DNA of 54,426 nt from JAIPFM01 sp964494325 (GTDB lineage: Bacteria; Planctomycetota; Phycisphaerae; Sedimentisphaerales; Anaerobacaceae): contig CAZBTJ010000022.1 in the NCBI GenBank assembly GCA_964494325.1, forward strand, positions 1 through 54,426. The letters run 5' to 3'. The translations under genes were made by a program, and so were the position numbers. Of this stretch, positions 8,168 to 16,829 are shown piece by piece (the stretch's first letter is position 1; every line of letters starts with the position of its first letter). A model generated the notes under the pieces. The model had not been told where the DNA came from. It did not search any database and saw only the letters and a list, made by a program, of their open reading frames with translations.

Positions 8168-9139
8168 ATGGCAAAACCCAGAAAAAGACGTAGACACAAG
8201 AAGCCACACCCCATTCTGGACTGGTGCGTGTACGCTGTTGTGCGCGGACTCACGGTGATGCTACGTATTTTGCCTGTGTGTGTCACGCTGAACTTCGCCT
8301 GCGGCGGCGGAAAATTGCTCTGGCTCTGTTATGCACGCGGACGGGAACGTGCCCTTGAAAATCTTCACGCCGCCTACCCTGAAAAAGATCCCACATGGCT
8401 GAAGAAAACGGCTAAACGAAGTTTCGAACAGATCGCCATGTTGGGCGTGGACATTCTATTGACCCCCTATCTCGCCAAAAAGGAGAACTGGCATCAATAC
8501 GGCGTGTATAAAGACGTGGAAACCACCAAATGGCTCATGCAGGAAGGCAAGGGTGTCATTCTCGTCACAGGCCACTATGGTAACTTCGAAATCCTCGGTT
8601 ACATCATGGGGCTCTTCGGTTTCAAGCTCTCCAGCGTGGCTCGGCCCCTGGACAATAAACATCTTGATCAGTATATCCGAGGGATTCGCGAGCTGCATGG
8701 TCAGAAGATCATCGACAAACAAGGGGCTACCAACCTCATGTCACAGGTGAGCCGCCAAGGCGAAAGCCTGGGTCTTATTGCGGACCAGGACGCCGGAAAA
8801 AAAGGACTATTTGTGGATTTTTTTGGCAGACCTGCCAGCACCTTCAAGAGCATTGCAGTCATGGCCGCCGTGCATAACATGCCCGTGGCCGTGGGCTACA
8901 GCCGGCGTATAGGCAACCAGTACCGTTTCGAAGTGGGCGTCAAACGTATTATCTTGCCCGCTGAATGGACCGATCAAAAAGATCCGATCCGCTGGATCAC
9001 AGAACAGTACACCCAAACCATCGAAGCCTTTGTCCGAGAAGATCCCACACAATACTGGTGGGTTCACCGGCGATGGAAAACCAAGCCACGTCAAAGACGT
9101 GATGAGAGAGTCGTAGACAAATCCGTAGGGAGACAATAG
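8168..9139 (+). CDS. Lipid A (Kdo2-lipid IVA) acyltransferase family protein
   Basis: This 323-residue member of the LpxL/HtrB family would add a secondary acyl chain to lipid A at the inner membrane. The catalytic HX4E motif is present as GHYGNFE (about residues 137-143), and the C-terminal motif QYWWVHRRWKT is typical of the family. The N-terminus is very basic (KPRKRRRHKK) and is followed by one membrane helix. Its presence implies a lipid A-containing outer membrane. The next gene (manA) starts nine bases after the stop, so the two likely share a transcript. Confidence 0.92.
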   Translation: MAKPRKRRRHKKPHPILDWCVYAVVRGLTVMLRILPVCVTLNFACGGGKLLWLCYARGRERALENLHAAYPEKDPTWLKKTAKRSFEQIAMLGVDILLTPYLAKKENWHQYGVYKDVETTKWLMQEGKGVILVTGHYGNFEILGYIMGLFGFKLSSVARPLDNKHLDQYIRGIRELHGQKIIDKQGATNLMSQVSRQGESLGLIADQDAGKKGLFVDFFGRPASTFKSIAVMAAVHNMPVAVGYSRRIGNQYRFEVGVKRIILPAEWTDQKDPIRWITEQYTQTIEAFVREDPTQYWWVHRRWKTKPRQRRDERVVDKSVGRQ

Positions 9140-9148
9140 AATACGCAC

Positions 9149-10099
9149 ATGAATTTATATCCATTAAAATTTAAGACGATTTACAAAGAGCGAATCTGGG
9201 GCGGACGGACCTTGGCGTCAGAGTTTGGCAAGGATCTACCAGAGAATGTCAAAATCGGTGAAAGCTGGGAACTGGCGGACTTACCGGATGACAAGTCTGT
9301 GGTGGCCAATGGTCCTCTGACGGGTAAAACACTGCGTGATGTTGTGACGGAACATACAAAAGCCCTGACTGGCCAAACTGAATTCCCCCTGCCATTTCCC
9401 CTGTTAATCAAGCTGCTGGATGCCCAGGATGTATTGAGCGTACAGGTGCATCCTGATGAAGCCACCTGCAAGAGAACGGGCCAGGGTGATCCCAAAACAG
9501 AATGCTGGTATGTCCTTCATGCAGAACCTGACGCCTGTATCTATAAGGGGTTGGTTCCTGGTGTGACCAAGACTCAGTTCCGAAATGCCATTACCCAGGG
9601 TACGGTCGAAGATCTGCTGATCAAGATACCTGTGCAGGTCGGAGACTGTCACTTCATACCCACAGGTACAGTCCACGCTGCAGGAGCAGGCCTGTTGATC
9701 GCCGAAATACAGCTGCCTTCAGATACCACATATCGTGTGTTTGACTGGAATCGTGTCGACGACCAAGGTCAAGCCAGGGAACTCCACATAGATCAGGCCC
9801 TTGAGAGCATCCATTTTGATCCTTCAGAGGATGACCTGACCGTGAGAACAGTGGGACGCCTGGTTGACTGCGAGTTCTTCAAGGTAGACAAAGCACATCA
9901 AATGCCTGGCCGTGAAATGTGGCTATCTCCCGGCACGCTCAAGGTTCACATGATATTGTCTGGCCACGGCATGTATTCGAATGCCGCAAGTCAGAATGAA
10001 ACGTATCAGGCAGGAGACTGCATTTTGGTACCTGCCATGTATGAAGGGGTCATGACAGCCATTGATGAAACTAGTTTTCTTGTGACTACGCTACATTAG
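9149..10099 (+). CDS. manA: Mannose-6-phosphate isomerase, class I
   Basis: A zinc enzyme that interconverts mannose-6-phosphate and fructose-6-phosphate and feeds GDP-mannose synthesis or mannose catabolism. The 316-residue protein matches the short bacterial class: the opening LKFKTIYKERIWGG, the metal-site motif VQVHPDEATC followed by the glutamate of TECWYVL, and the histidine of GTVHAAGAGLL. It lies nine bases after the acyltransferase gene and three bases before the methyltransferase gene, so the three probably form one operon, perhaps for envelope glycolipid assembly. Confidence 0.95.
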   Translation: MNLYPLKFKTIYKERIWGGRTLASEFGKDLPENVKIGESWELADLPDDKSVVANGPLTGKTLRDVVTEHTKALTGQTEFPLPFPLLIKLLDAQDVLSVQVHPDEATCKRTGQGDPKTECWYVLHAEPDACIYKGLVPGVTKTQFRNAITQGTVEDLLIKIPVQVGDCHFIPTGTVHAAGAGLLIAEIQLPSDTTYRVFDWNRVDDQGQARELHIDQALESIHFDPSEDDLTVRTVGRLVDCEFFKVDKAHQMPGREMWLSPGTLKVHMILSGHGMYSNAASQNETYQAGDCILVPAMYEGVMTAIDETSFLVTTLH

Positions 10100-10102
10100 A
10101 GC

Positions 10103-10747
10103 ATGGAGACTTGTCCCCTTTGCAACGCAAGGAAGGTGAGCCCCTTCCACCAGGACAAAGAACGCCGCTATTGTCACTGCGGCCAGTGTCACTTAGTCTT
10201 TGTCCCACCCGAGTATTATCTGGCTCCAGACCAGGAGCGAGCACAGTACGAGCATCATGAAAACTCGCCCGCCGATATGGGATACCGCCGCTTTTTGGGC
10301 AGACTCTTTGATCCACTACAGGCTCGGTTGCCTTCGGGGGCTGCCGGATTAGATTTTGGCTGTGGACCTGGCCCGACCCTTTCGGTCATGTGTGAAGAAG
10401 CAGGATTCCCAATGACGCTTTACGATCCTTTCTTCGCACCGGATGACTCAACGTTAACAAATGAGACATATGACTTTATTACCGCCTCGGAGGTCGTGGA
10501 ACATCTGCATCACCCCAAACAAACTTTCGAGATCCTCTGGGCCTGTCTTAAACCTGGCGGGCTTTTGGGCATTATGACAAAGCAGGTAATTGACCTGCCC
10601 ATGTTTTCGCAGTGGCACTACAAACAAGATCCCACACACGTCTGCTTTTTCTCGAAGGACACCTTCGCCTGGCTGGCCCATCACTGGCAGGCTGAATATC
10701 GTATCATCGGGAAAGATGTCGTCCTGTTTTCAAAACCCATACGATAG
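10103..10747 (+). CDS. SAM-dependent methyltransferase with N-terminal zinc-ribbon-like motif
   Basis: The 214-residue class I methyltransferase has the SAM-binding motif LDFGCGPGPTLSV (about residues 82-95) and the later motifs ITASEVVEHLHHP and LKPGGLLGIMT. The N-terminus has two cysteine pairs (CPLC at 4-7, CHCGQC near 24-29) that resemble a small zinc ribbon. The substrate is unknown. ATG lies three bases after the manA stop, which points to an operon with lpxL-like and manA. Proteins of this layout are common as unassigned methyltransferases. Confidence 0.85.
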   Translation: METCPLCNARKVSPFHQDKERRYCHCGQCHLVFVPPEYYLAPDQERAQYEHHENSPADMGYRRFLGRLFDPLQARLPSGAAGLDFGCGPGPTLSVMCEEAGFPMTLYDPFFAPDDSTLTNETYDFITASEVVEHLHHPKQTFEILWACLKPGGLLGIMTKQVIDLPMFSQWHYKQDPTHVCFFSKDTFAWLAHHWQAEYRIIGKDVVLFSKPIR

Positions 10748-10749
10748 TG

Positions 10750-10776
10750 GTTCACGGTCAAAAAGGTTCACAGTTC
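10750..10776 (+). repeat. Dispersed GGTTCACGGT-family repeat
   Basis: GGTTCACGGTCAAAAAGG followed by TTCACAGTT. The first 18 bases recur on the opposite strand at about 2144-2161, and close relatives occur at 47740-47795 and 52290-52371. Confidence 0.7.
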
Positions 10777-10873
10777 TCGGTTTCCAGCTGCAAAATCAAG
10801 CTCATACCAGCCATAAAGATCCGCTTAAGAAAATGCGTCAACTCGGCAAAGTATGGCCAAAATTTTTTAACAC

Positions 10874-10902
10874 TTGTCCAAATTGGAGACTTCATTTATA
10901 CA
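10874..10902 (+). promoter_or_regulatory. Possible promoter of the DUF1080 gene
   Basis: TTGTCC (10874-10879) and TATACA (10897-10902) with a 17-base spacer, about 88 bases before the start codon. A reasonable but unverified sigma70-type match. Confidence 0.4.
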
Positions 10903-10989
10903 TAAGGGTAAAATGGCTTGAGTTGAATGGCTGTTGTTAATGGAACAATGCCGTTTCAGCACCCGTGGAATCAAAAAAGGAGAATATCT

Positions 10990-11721
10990 ATGACGTCTAG
11001 TCCCAAACAAATCTTCCTGCTGCTCATTATTCTGATAGGCATCTCTCCTGTGATAGCCCTGCCCTCGAATCCCCATGAGGAAGGCTTTGTGCCCATCTTT
11101 GATGGCAAAACACTGACAGGCTGGAAAGCCAGATCCGAAGGATTCTGGACCGTCAAAGACGGAGCCCTCACCGGTCAGACCACCCAGACGCATCCTGCCC
11201 CTGTGAACCAGTTTATTCGGTGGGACCAGGGTGTTGCCGGAAACTTCGAACTTAAACTGCGTTTTCGTTTTACAGGATTACCCGCAGCCAATGGTGGCAT
11301 CCAGATCAGAAGCCGTGTGCGCGAAGATGGCCATGTGGTGGGGTATCAGGCCGACATGAATAAGCAGGGCCAGTATATCGGCATGCTCTATGATGAAGGA
11401 GGTCGCGGTATTCTGGCGCCACGCGGCACACAGACCACGATCAATGCAGCTGGCAAGAAGAGACAAGCCCCCCTGCCTCACGCCAACGCCCTGAAAGACA
11501 CCAATCGTGACAACGACTGGAACGATTATCACATTATTGCGATGGGCAATCGAATCATTCTAATCGTCAACGGCCTGGTCACATCCGAGTTAACCGACAA
11601 TCAGATCACTGAACGGGACCTCTCTGGCGTCATCGCATTTCAGCTTCACCAGGGCCCACCCATGAAGGTTGAGTATAAGGATATTCGTCTCAAATGCTTG
11701 CCATCATCCGAGCCCAAGTAA
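10990..11721 (+). CDS. Exported DUF1080 (3-keto-disaccharide hydrolase-like) protein
   Basis: A 243-residue protein with a concanavalin-like DUF1080 fold: FVPIFDGKTLTGWKA at the start of the domain, then GNFELKLRFRFTGLPAANGGIQIRS, DWNDYHIIAMGNRI and the closing GVIAFQLHQGPPMKVEYKDI. The family is greatly expanded in Planctomycetes and Bacteroidetes; some members act on 3-keto-glycosides. A signal peptide spans about 1-24. I start at ATG 10990 after AAAAGGAG rather than the longer frame from 10927. It fits with the oxidoreductases further right, which could make the 3-keto sugars, but that link is inference. Confidence 0.88.
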   Translation: MTSSPKQIFLLLIILIGISPVIALPSNPHEEGFVPIFDGKTLTGWKARSEGFWTVKDGALTGQTTQTHPAPVNQFIRWDQGVAGNFELKLRFRFTGLPAANGGIQIRSRVREDGHVVGYQADMNKQGQYIGMLYDEGGRGILAPRGTQTTINAAGKKRQAPLPHANALKDTNRDNDWNDYHIIAMGNRIILIVNGLVTSELTDNQITERDLSGVIAFQLHQGPPMKVEYKDIRLKCLPSSEPK

Positions 11722-11777
11722 ACAACAACGCCCAAAGGACATGGTTTTCAAGACTGAATAAAGGTGGATTCACGACT

Positions 11778-11882
11778 TCGCGTTCACAGTTAAAAACTGA
11801 AGTTTTGCAAACTTCAAGTTTTCAGTAGGTAGTTTACAGCATGAAAAGCACGGTTTACTAAAAACTGAAAACCAAAAACTGT
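11778..11882. repeat. Degenerate ACTGAAAACT repeats with hairpin
   Basis: This intergenic stretch holds CACAGTTAAAAACTG, GAAGTTT-TGC-AAACTTC (a perfect 7 bp inverted repeat) and CTAAAAACTGAAAACC units. It is the same family as at 7999-8035 and 44399-44490, here partly arranged as an inverted pair. Confidence 0.6.
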
Positions 11883-11964
11883 ACACCACAGAGCTTTTTG
11901 AAAAAGTCCTGTTATAAACATAGGCAGTCTCATAAACAAAACCTTGTTTCAAAGGGAGACCGAT

Positions 11965-12816
11965 ATGAAGATTGGCATGAATATGTTGCTCTGGACGCCA
12001 TCTGTCACTGAAGAACACTTCCCCCTTTTCCAGACTCTGAAAAACATCGGGTATGACGGCGTTGAGATCCCCATCTTTGATACAGAGGTGACGCACTACA
12101 AAAACGTGGGCAAGGCCATCAAAGACGCCGGACTGCTGAGTTCTGTGGTGTCCGTGATACCGGATGAAACGCACAATCCCATCAGTCCCAATCCTGATTT
12201 TCGCCAGGGTGCCATCGATTACCTCCGACAGATTATCGATTGTTGTGAGGCGGTGAATGCCGATATCCTCTGTGGCCCCCTGTATCAACCGCTGGGTACC
12301 TTTAGCGGTTCAGGGCCTACGGATGAGGAAAAACGATATGCAGTTGAGGTTCACCAGCAGGTCTGTGAACACGCACAGAACGCCAGCGTTGAAATCGCCA
12401 TTGAAAGCCTGAATCGTTTTGAGTGCTACTTTCTCAACACGCTGAGCGATGCAGCAGCCCACGCCAAACATGTGGGGCACCCAGCCCTGGGTGTCATGTA
12501 TGATACGTTTCACGGCAATCTTGAGGAAAAAGAACCGGTGGGCTGCATCACCAAACATCTCGACCAGATCAAGCATATCCACGTCTCTGCCAGCGACCGC
12601 GGTACACCCGGTAAGGGGCATGTGCCCTGGGGCGACACGTTTTCAGCTTTACGTCAAGGCGGCTATGACCGCTGGCTCACCATTGAGGCCTTTGGACGCA
12701 GCATGCCCGCTCTGGCTGCCACAACCAAGGTATGGCGTGACCTGTCCATCAGTCCGAAAGAGGTCTGCGAAGTGGGATTTAGTACTATAAAAGATGGTTG
12801 GGCCGCAGCAGGGTAA
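11965..12816 (+). CDS. Sugar (phosphate) isomerase/epimerase, D-tagatose 3-epimerase-like
   Basis: A 283-residue TIM barrel of the AP-endonuclease-2 superfamily. The metal site of ketose 3-epimerases can be followed in order: glutamate in IAIESLNRFE, aspartate in GVMYDTFH, histidine in KHIHVSASDRGTPG and glutamate in LTIEAFG. The GTPGKGHVPW loop is typical of the tagatose/psicose 3-epimerase group. It probably epimerises a ketohexose at C3; the exact substrate is open. I start at ATG 11965 after AAGGGAG, seven codons inside the longest frame. The gene stands alone between repeat-rich intergenic stretches. Confidence 0.88.
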   Translation: MKIGMNMLLWTPSVTEEHFPLFQTLKNIGYDGVEIPIFDTEVTHYKNVGKAIKDAGLLSSVVSVIPDETHNPISPNPDFRQGAIDYLRQIIDCCEAVNADILCGPLYQPLGTFSGSGPTDEEKRYAVEVHQQVCEHAQNASVEIAIESLNRFECYFLNTLSDAAAHAKHVGHPALGVMYDTFHGNLEEKEPVGCITKHLDQIKHIHVSASDRGTPGKGHVPWGDTFSALRQGGYDRWLTIEAFGRSMPALAATTKVWRDLSISPKEVCEVGFSTIKDGWAAAG

Positions 12817-13119
12817 GAAATCGGATTCGTGAAAGAGGTCCAAATAGGTAAATATCCAATACTCAACAAGGAAAACTGCGGCTTCCGTGGCTCAACCTAG
12901 CTGCGATAGCAGCCTTGTTCTGATTGCCACGAATATCCATTGGATGAATGATAAAAGCGGAACGAAGCGACTTCCTTCCTTGGACATTGGATGTTCCGTG
13001 TTGGATATTGGGTGTTCAGAAGGATACGACGCACCTGCAACAACCTAAAAAGCTGTTTGACTTTGGATAAGTAGCGTCATGTCTTAGATACGATTACCTA
13101 CCCTGGAGTGGCTTTCCTC
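12817..13119. other. Non-coding stretch with degenerate repeats
   Basis: No gene is visible. At about 12980-13018 there is a run of GGACATTGGATGTTCC and TTGGATATTGGGTGTTC units, another short degenerate repeat family. Beyond that I see nothing recognisable before the promoter at 13120. Confidence 0.55.
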
Positions 13120-13183
13120 TTGTTTTAGCGGTCTTTCAAGGGTATAATCTTTCGTATGGCTGACAGGTCATTATGCCTGTCAG
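13120..13183 (+). promoter_or_regulatory. Promoter and operator-like palindrome of the S9 peptidase gene
   Basis: TTGTTT (13120-13125) and TATAAT (13143-13148) lie 17 bases apart. Just downstream, CTGACAGG (13160-13167) and CCTGTCAG (13176-13183) form a perfect 8 bp inverted repeat around TCATTATG. Its place straight after the expected start site suits a repressor operator or a 5' hairpin. Confidence 0.6.
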
Positions 13184-13220
13184 TTAGCCCTATTTGTTCA
13201 CTTTCGGAGGCGGGTCCATT

Positions 13221-16200
13221 ATGTGTCGAAACACATCTAACTTAAGGCTGTTGTTTTCTGTTTTCTGTCTGATAACCACGATGGGAATCGCCGATGTAAG
13301 CAAACGGCCACTGGACCATGACGATTATGATCGTTGGAACACAATGTCACAGCAGCGAATCTCCAATGATGGCCAATGGATCATGTACGTCATGAACAGT
13401 GGTAAGGCAGAGGCTGATTCAACCCTTGTAATTCGCAAAAACGGTGCAGACAAACAGTACAGCATTGTACGTGGTGGTGCGGCCCGGTTCACGTTTGACT
13501 CAAGGTTTGCCTTGGTCCAAATCGTGCCGGATCCCAAACGGGTTGAAAAGCTTAAAAAGGATAAAGCAAAACCTGAAGCCATACCCGGCAAACAAATGGA
13601 ACTGCTTGAGCTGGCCACGGGCGAACACTTTACTGTGGCTCGAGTCAAGTCATTTTCGTCGCCAGAAGAAAATGGACACTGGCTGGCTTACCTGCTGGAC
13701 AAGCCATTCGAATCCGATACGGTCAAGGCACAGGCCTCGGATGTGGCAGAAACGTACGAAATCACGTCCGAGGGCTTGCGCAGGCCCCAAAAGCCTCTAA
13801 CCTTAAAAAAGCGTGAACAGGAAGCGCCAAAAGTCGAAGCCAAGGACAAGAAAAAAGCCAACCCAAAGAAGAAACCAGCGAAGAAAAAGCCTGACACCAC
13901 TGCAAGTAAGTCCAAAGAAAAGAAAAAGGATGCTGGCACAGTCCTGGTGGTTCGTAACCTGCGCACCAACGTGGAGACCCGCTATCCCAATGTGGTCCGT
14001 TTTCGCTTTTCAAAGAAGGGGGAGGCACTGGCCTTTGTCACTTCGGTTGAGTCATCAACAGCCCCCAAAACCAATAGGACAAAATCGAAGAATGTGTCCG
14101 GTGCAAAACAATCCGTCACCGATGGCGTGCATGTCCTGAACCTCAAAAAGCAAGCGGCCCGTCAGATTATTTCAGGTCTAGGTCATTACAAAAATATCGC
14201 GTTCAGCGACAATGGAAAACACCTTGCCTTTATCACGGACAAAGATGACTATGAGACCAAGACCTCCAGCTGGTCTCTCTATCACTGTAAAGGTGGCTCA
14301 AAATCAGCCCGTCTGGTGGCGGCGGAAAAGAGGACGGGTATTCCCGAAGGTTGGTGGATCTCGCCCAATTCAAGTCTGTTCTTTTCCGAAGATGGCCATC
14401 GCATGTTCTTTGAAACCGCACCCGTCCCAGACATTGTTCAGGAGGAACGCAAGAAAGCGGACAATCAGGAGGGTGGCAAATCAACAAACGACAAAGAAGT
14501 AAAAAAGGCCAAACTCGACATCTGGCATTGGCAAGACCCATTGCTGCAACCGCAACAACTCTTGCAAGCGGCGCAGGAAAAACGTCGCAGTTACATTGCC
14601 TTGTATGATCTGCGTACAAAAGGAATTATCCAGCTTGCCAACAAAACGTATCCGTCCGTTAATATTGACAGACGATCCACGTCGAATATGGCCGTGGGCG
14701 TCACCAACATGCCCTACCGAAAGATGTTGTCGTGGGATGTGCCTGGCTTCCAGGACAGCACTCTGGTCAATCTCAATACGGGCGAGCGTCGCGTCATCCT
14801 GAAAAAACACAAGGCCAGCGCACGTCTGTCTCCGGAAGGCAAATTCGTCACATGGTTTGACGCAGAAGCCCGTCAATGGTATGCCGCCGAAACAGAGTCT
14901 GATCACAAGCCCGTTGAAATCAGTAAGGGTATTAACAGGCCCCTTCAAAACGAACTCCACGACACGCCTTCTTTGCCCGGCGCCTATGGCACCGCTGGCT
15001 GGCTAAAGGACGATGCAGCCTGTTTAATATATGACCGCTTTGATATCTGGCAGGTAGACCCCACAGGCACTGATAAACCCTGGTGCGTGACCCAGGGTCT
15101 GGGACGCGAAAAGTCAATCCGCTTTCGGATCGTTCGACTGGATAGCGAAGCCCGTGCCATTGACCCCAACTCGAACATGGTATTATCAGCGTTCGATGAA
15201 ACCTCCAAGGCCAGTGGGTACTACCTGCTCAAAGGAAAAAGCCTCGACGCCAATCAACCCGAACTGTCTCCCCTGATCATGCTGGATGAAAGCCTCGGTC
15301 GTTTATCCAAGGCGAAGGATACGAATGATGTGATGTTTACCCGGAGCACGTTTCGCCAGAGTCCTGATCTCTGGACGAGCACCACAAGGTTCAAAAAAAT
15401 CAAACGCATTAGCCACATCAACCCACAGCAGGACGAATATCTATGGGGCACGGCTGAACTGGTTCACTGGAAGGCCAAGGATGGACAGCCGCTAGGAGGC
15501 CTGCTGTACAAACCAGATGACTTTGATCCCACGCAAAAATATCCCCTGATGGTTTACTTCTATGAACGCAATTCGGACAATCTCCATCGATACCATGCAC
15601 CTGCACCCGGACGATCCATTATCAACTTCAGCTTTTATGTCAGTCGAGGGTATGTGCTCTTTGTCCCGGACATTCCCTACAAGACGGGGGAACCCGGACC
15701 CAGCGCCGCCAACGCGGTGTTGCCAGGCACGCAAGCCATTGTGGATATGGGATTCATCGACGAAAAACGCATCGGTATGCAGGGACACAGTTGGGGCGGA
15801 TACCAAACGGCTTATCTGGTGACACAAACAGACATGTTTGCCTGTGCCGAATCCGGGGCGCCGGTGAGCAACATGACCAGTGCCTATGGCGGTATTCGCT
15901 GGGGATCGGGCATGAGCCGCATGTTTCAATACGAACGTACTCAAAGCCGTATTGGCGATACACTGTGGGCCGCGCAAGACAAGTACATTGCCAACTCGCC
16001 TCTTTTTTCTGCGGACAAAATCAATACCCCTCTCTTGATTCTTCACAACGATAAAGACGGTGCTGTACCATGGTACCAGGGCATTGAGTTGTTTGTGGCC
16101 CTTCGTCGTTTGGAAAAACCAGCTTGGCTCCTGAATTACAATGGAAATCCACACTGGGTCATGGGCATGGAAAATCGCCTTGATTTTGCCATTCGTATGC

Positions 16201-16361
16201 AACAGTTTTTCGACCACTACTTGAAAGACGCACCTGAACCCGAGTGGATGGCCTTTGGCGTGCCAGCGGTTGACAAGGGCGAAAACTTTGGCTTGGAACT
16301 ACTGGAACCGAAGAAGGCATCCACAGAAACCGAAGAAGAGACCGGATCAGGGTCTAAGTAG
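13221..16361 (+). CDS. Exported S9 family prolyl oligopeptidase-like peptidase
   Basis: A large (1046-residue) serine peptidase of the prolyl oligopeptidase/acylaminoacyl peptidase clan. An N-terminal signal (about 1-25) is followed by a propeller region with WD40-like segments and a C-terminal alpha/beta hydrolase. The triad reads Ser857 in GHSWGG, Asp946 in HNDKDGAVP and His978 in GNPHWVMG. Residues about 200-238 are an unusual Lys/Pro-rich low-complexity insert, and a second Ser/Thr/Lys-rich insert lies near 278-300; both make it longer than usual family members. I start at ATG 13221, ten bases after GGAGG. Likely periplasmic or secreted peptide degradation. Confidence 0.92.
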   Translation: MCRNTSNLRLLFSVFCLITTMGIADVSKRPLDHDDYDRWNTMSQQRISNDGQWIMYVMNSGKAEADSTLVIRKNGADKQYSIVRGGAARFTFDSRFALVQIVPDPKRVEKLKKDKAKPEAIPGKQMELLELATGEHFTVARVKSFSSPEENGHWLAYLLDKPFESDTVKAQASDVAETYEITSEGLRRPQKPLTLKKREQEAPKVEAKDKKKANPKKKPAKKKPDTTASKSKEKKKDAGTVLVVRNLRTNVETRYPNVVRFRFSKKGEALAFVTSVESSTAPKTNRTKSKNVSGAKQSVTDGVHVLNLKKQAARQIISGLGHYKNIAFSDNGKHLAFITDKDDYETKTSSWSLYHCKGGSKSARLVAAEKRTGIPEGWWISPNSSLFFSEDGHRMFFETAPVPDIVQEERKKADNQEGGKSTNDKEVKKAKLDIWHWQDPLLQPQQLLQAAQEKRRSYIALYDLRTKGIIQLANKTYPSVNIDRRSTSNMAVGVTNMPYRKMLSWDVPGFQDSTLVNLNTGERRVILKKHKASARLSPEGKFVTWFDAEARQWYAAETESDHKPVEISKGINRPLQNELHDTPSLPGAYGTAGWLKDDAACLIYDRFDIWQVDPTGTDKPWCVTQGLGREKSIRFRIVRLDSEARAIDPNSNMVLSAFDETSKASGYYLLKGKSLDANQPELSPLIMLDESLGRLSKAKDTNDVMFTRSTFRQSPDLWTSTTRFKKIKRISHINPQQDEYLWGTAELVHWKAKDGQPLGGLLYKPDDFDPTQKYPLMVYFYERNSDNLHRYHAPAPGRSIINFSFYVSRGYVLFVPDIPYKTGEPGPSAANAVLPGTQAIVDMGFIDEKRIGMQGHSWGGYQTAYLVTQTDMFACAESGAPVSNMTSAYGGIRWGSGMSRMFQYERTQSRIGDTLWAAQDKYIANSPLFSADKINTPLLILHNDKDGAVPWYQGIELFVALRRLEKPAWLLNYNGNPHWVMGMENRLDFAIRMQQFFDHYLKDAPEPEWMAFGVPAVDKGENFGLELLEPKKASTETEEETGSGSK

Positions 16362-16398
16362 ATCGACCTGCGACAATGCTTCATTGTTTTTGTAAACT

Positions 16399-16770
16399 TC
16401 AGTCAGTCACTGATGTCCAGGTTGGGTCGTCTTTGTCCGCACGATAAGAAGTACCGAGACGTGCACGGTTATTGTAGGGGCTGATGTCCGTGGCATCCTG
16501 GCCTCGCTCTTGCTCAAAGGTCCAGCAGGCCACAAGATTAGGCTCATTGCCGGTGAGAGGAATTTGTTTGTAGGCGTTGATTTCATCCACTGTCAACTCT
16601 CGATTCCAGATTCGCAATTCACCTATGTCGCCAGCAAATCCATAAGCAAGAACTCCAAAGTGGTGCGACTTGCAAGAATAAAGCGACATTTTGTTTAATA
16701 TCTTGCCACGATTGAGATGTGTATTTATCCTGCTGAAAACGCTTGCATGCTTTCCGTTTGGATAATACTA
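16399..16770 (-). pseudogene. LamG/concanavalin-like domain remnant
   Basis: The frame encodes the C-terminal half of a LamG-like domain, with the diagnostic strand pattern FAGDIGELRIWNRELTVDEI followed by a linker and the start of another unit (LVACWTFEQERG, ISPYNNRARLG). It stays open from about 16770 to the stop at 16399, but there is no export signal, no ribosome-binding site and no N-terminal half; a stop lies at 16768-16770. The best reading is the tail of a larger cell-surface protein gene whose front is lost. A short functional protein starting at ATG 16689 cannot be excluded. Confidence 0.65.
16734..16747. promoter_or_regulatory. LacI/GalR-family operator
   Basis: TGAAAACGCTTGCA matches the family palindrome TGNAANCGNTTNCA at every fixed position. 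It overlaps the -35 element of the predicted sulfatase promoter, so a bound repressor would block transcription. Confidence 0.65.
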
Positions 16771-16771
16771 T
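16743..16771 (+). promoter_or_regulatory. Predicted promoter of the sulfatase gene
   Basis: TTGCAT (16743-16748) and TACTAT (16766-16771) have a 17-base spacer, about 58 bases before the start codon. The LacI-type operator covers the -35. Confidence 0.5.
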
Positions 16772-16829
16772 AGACACTCTAACCGTGAGCCAACAGGTAT
16801 TTACAGACGTTCAACAAGGTGAGAATAGT

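Noticed and set aside
15492..16217. 241-codon minus-strand frame opposite the S9 peptidase catalytic domain
   Set aside because: A shadow of a conserved coding region with a full catalytic triad.
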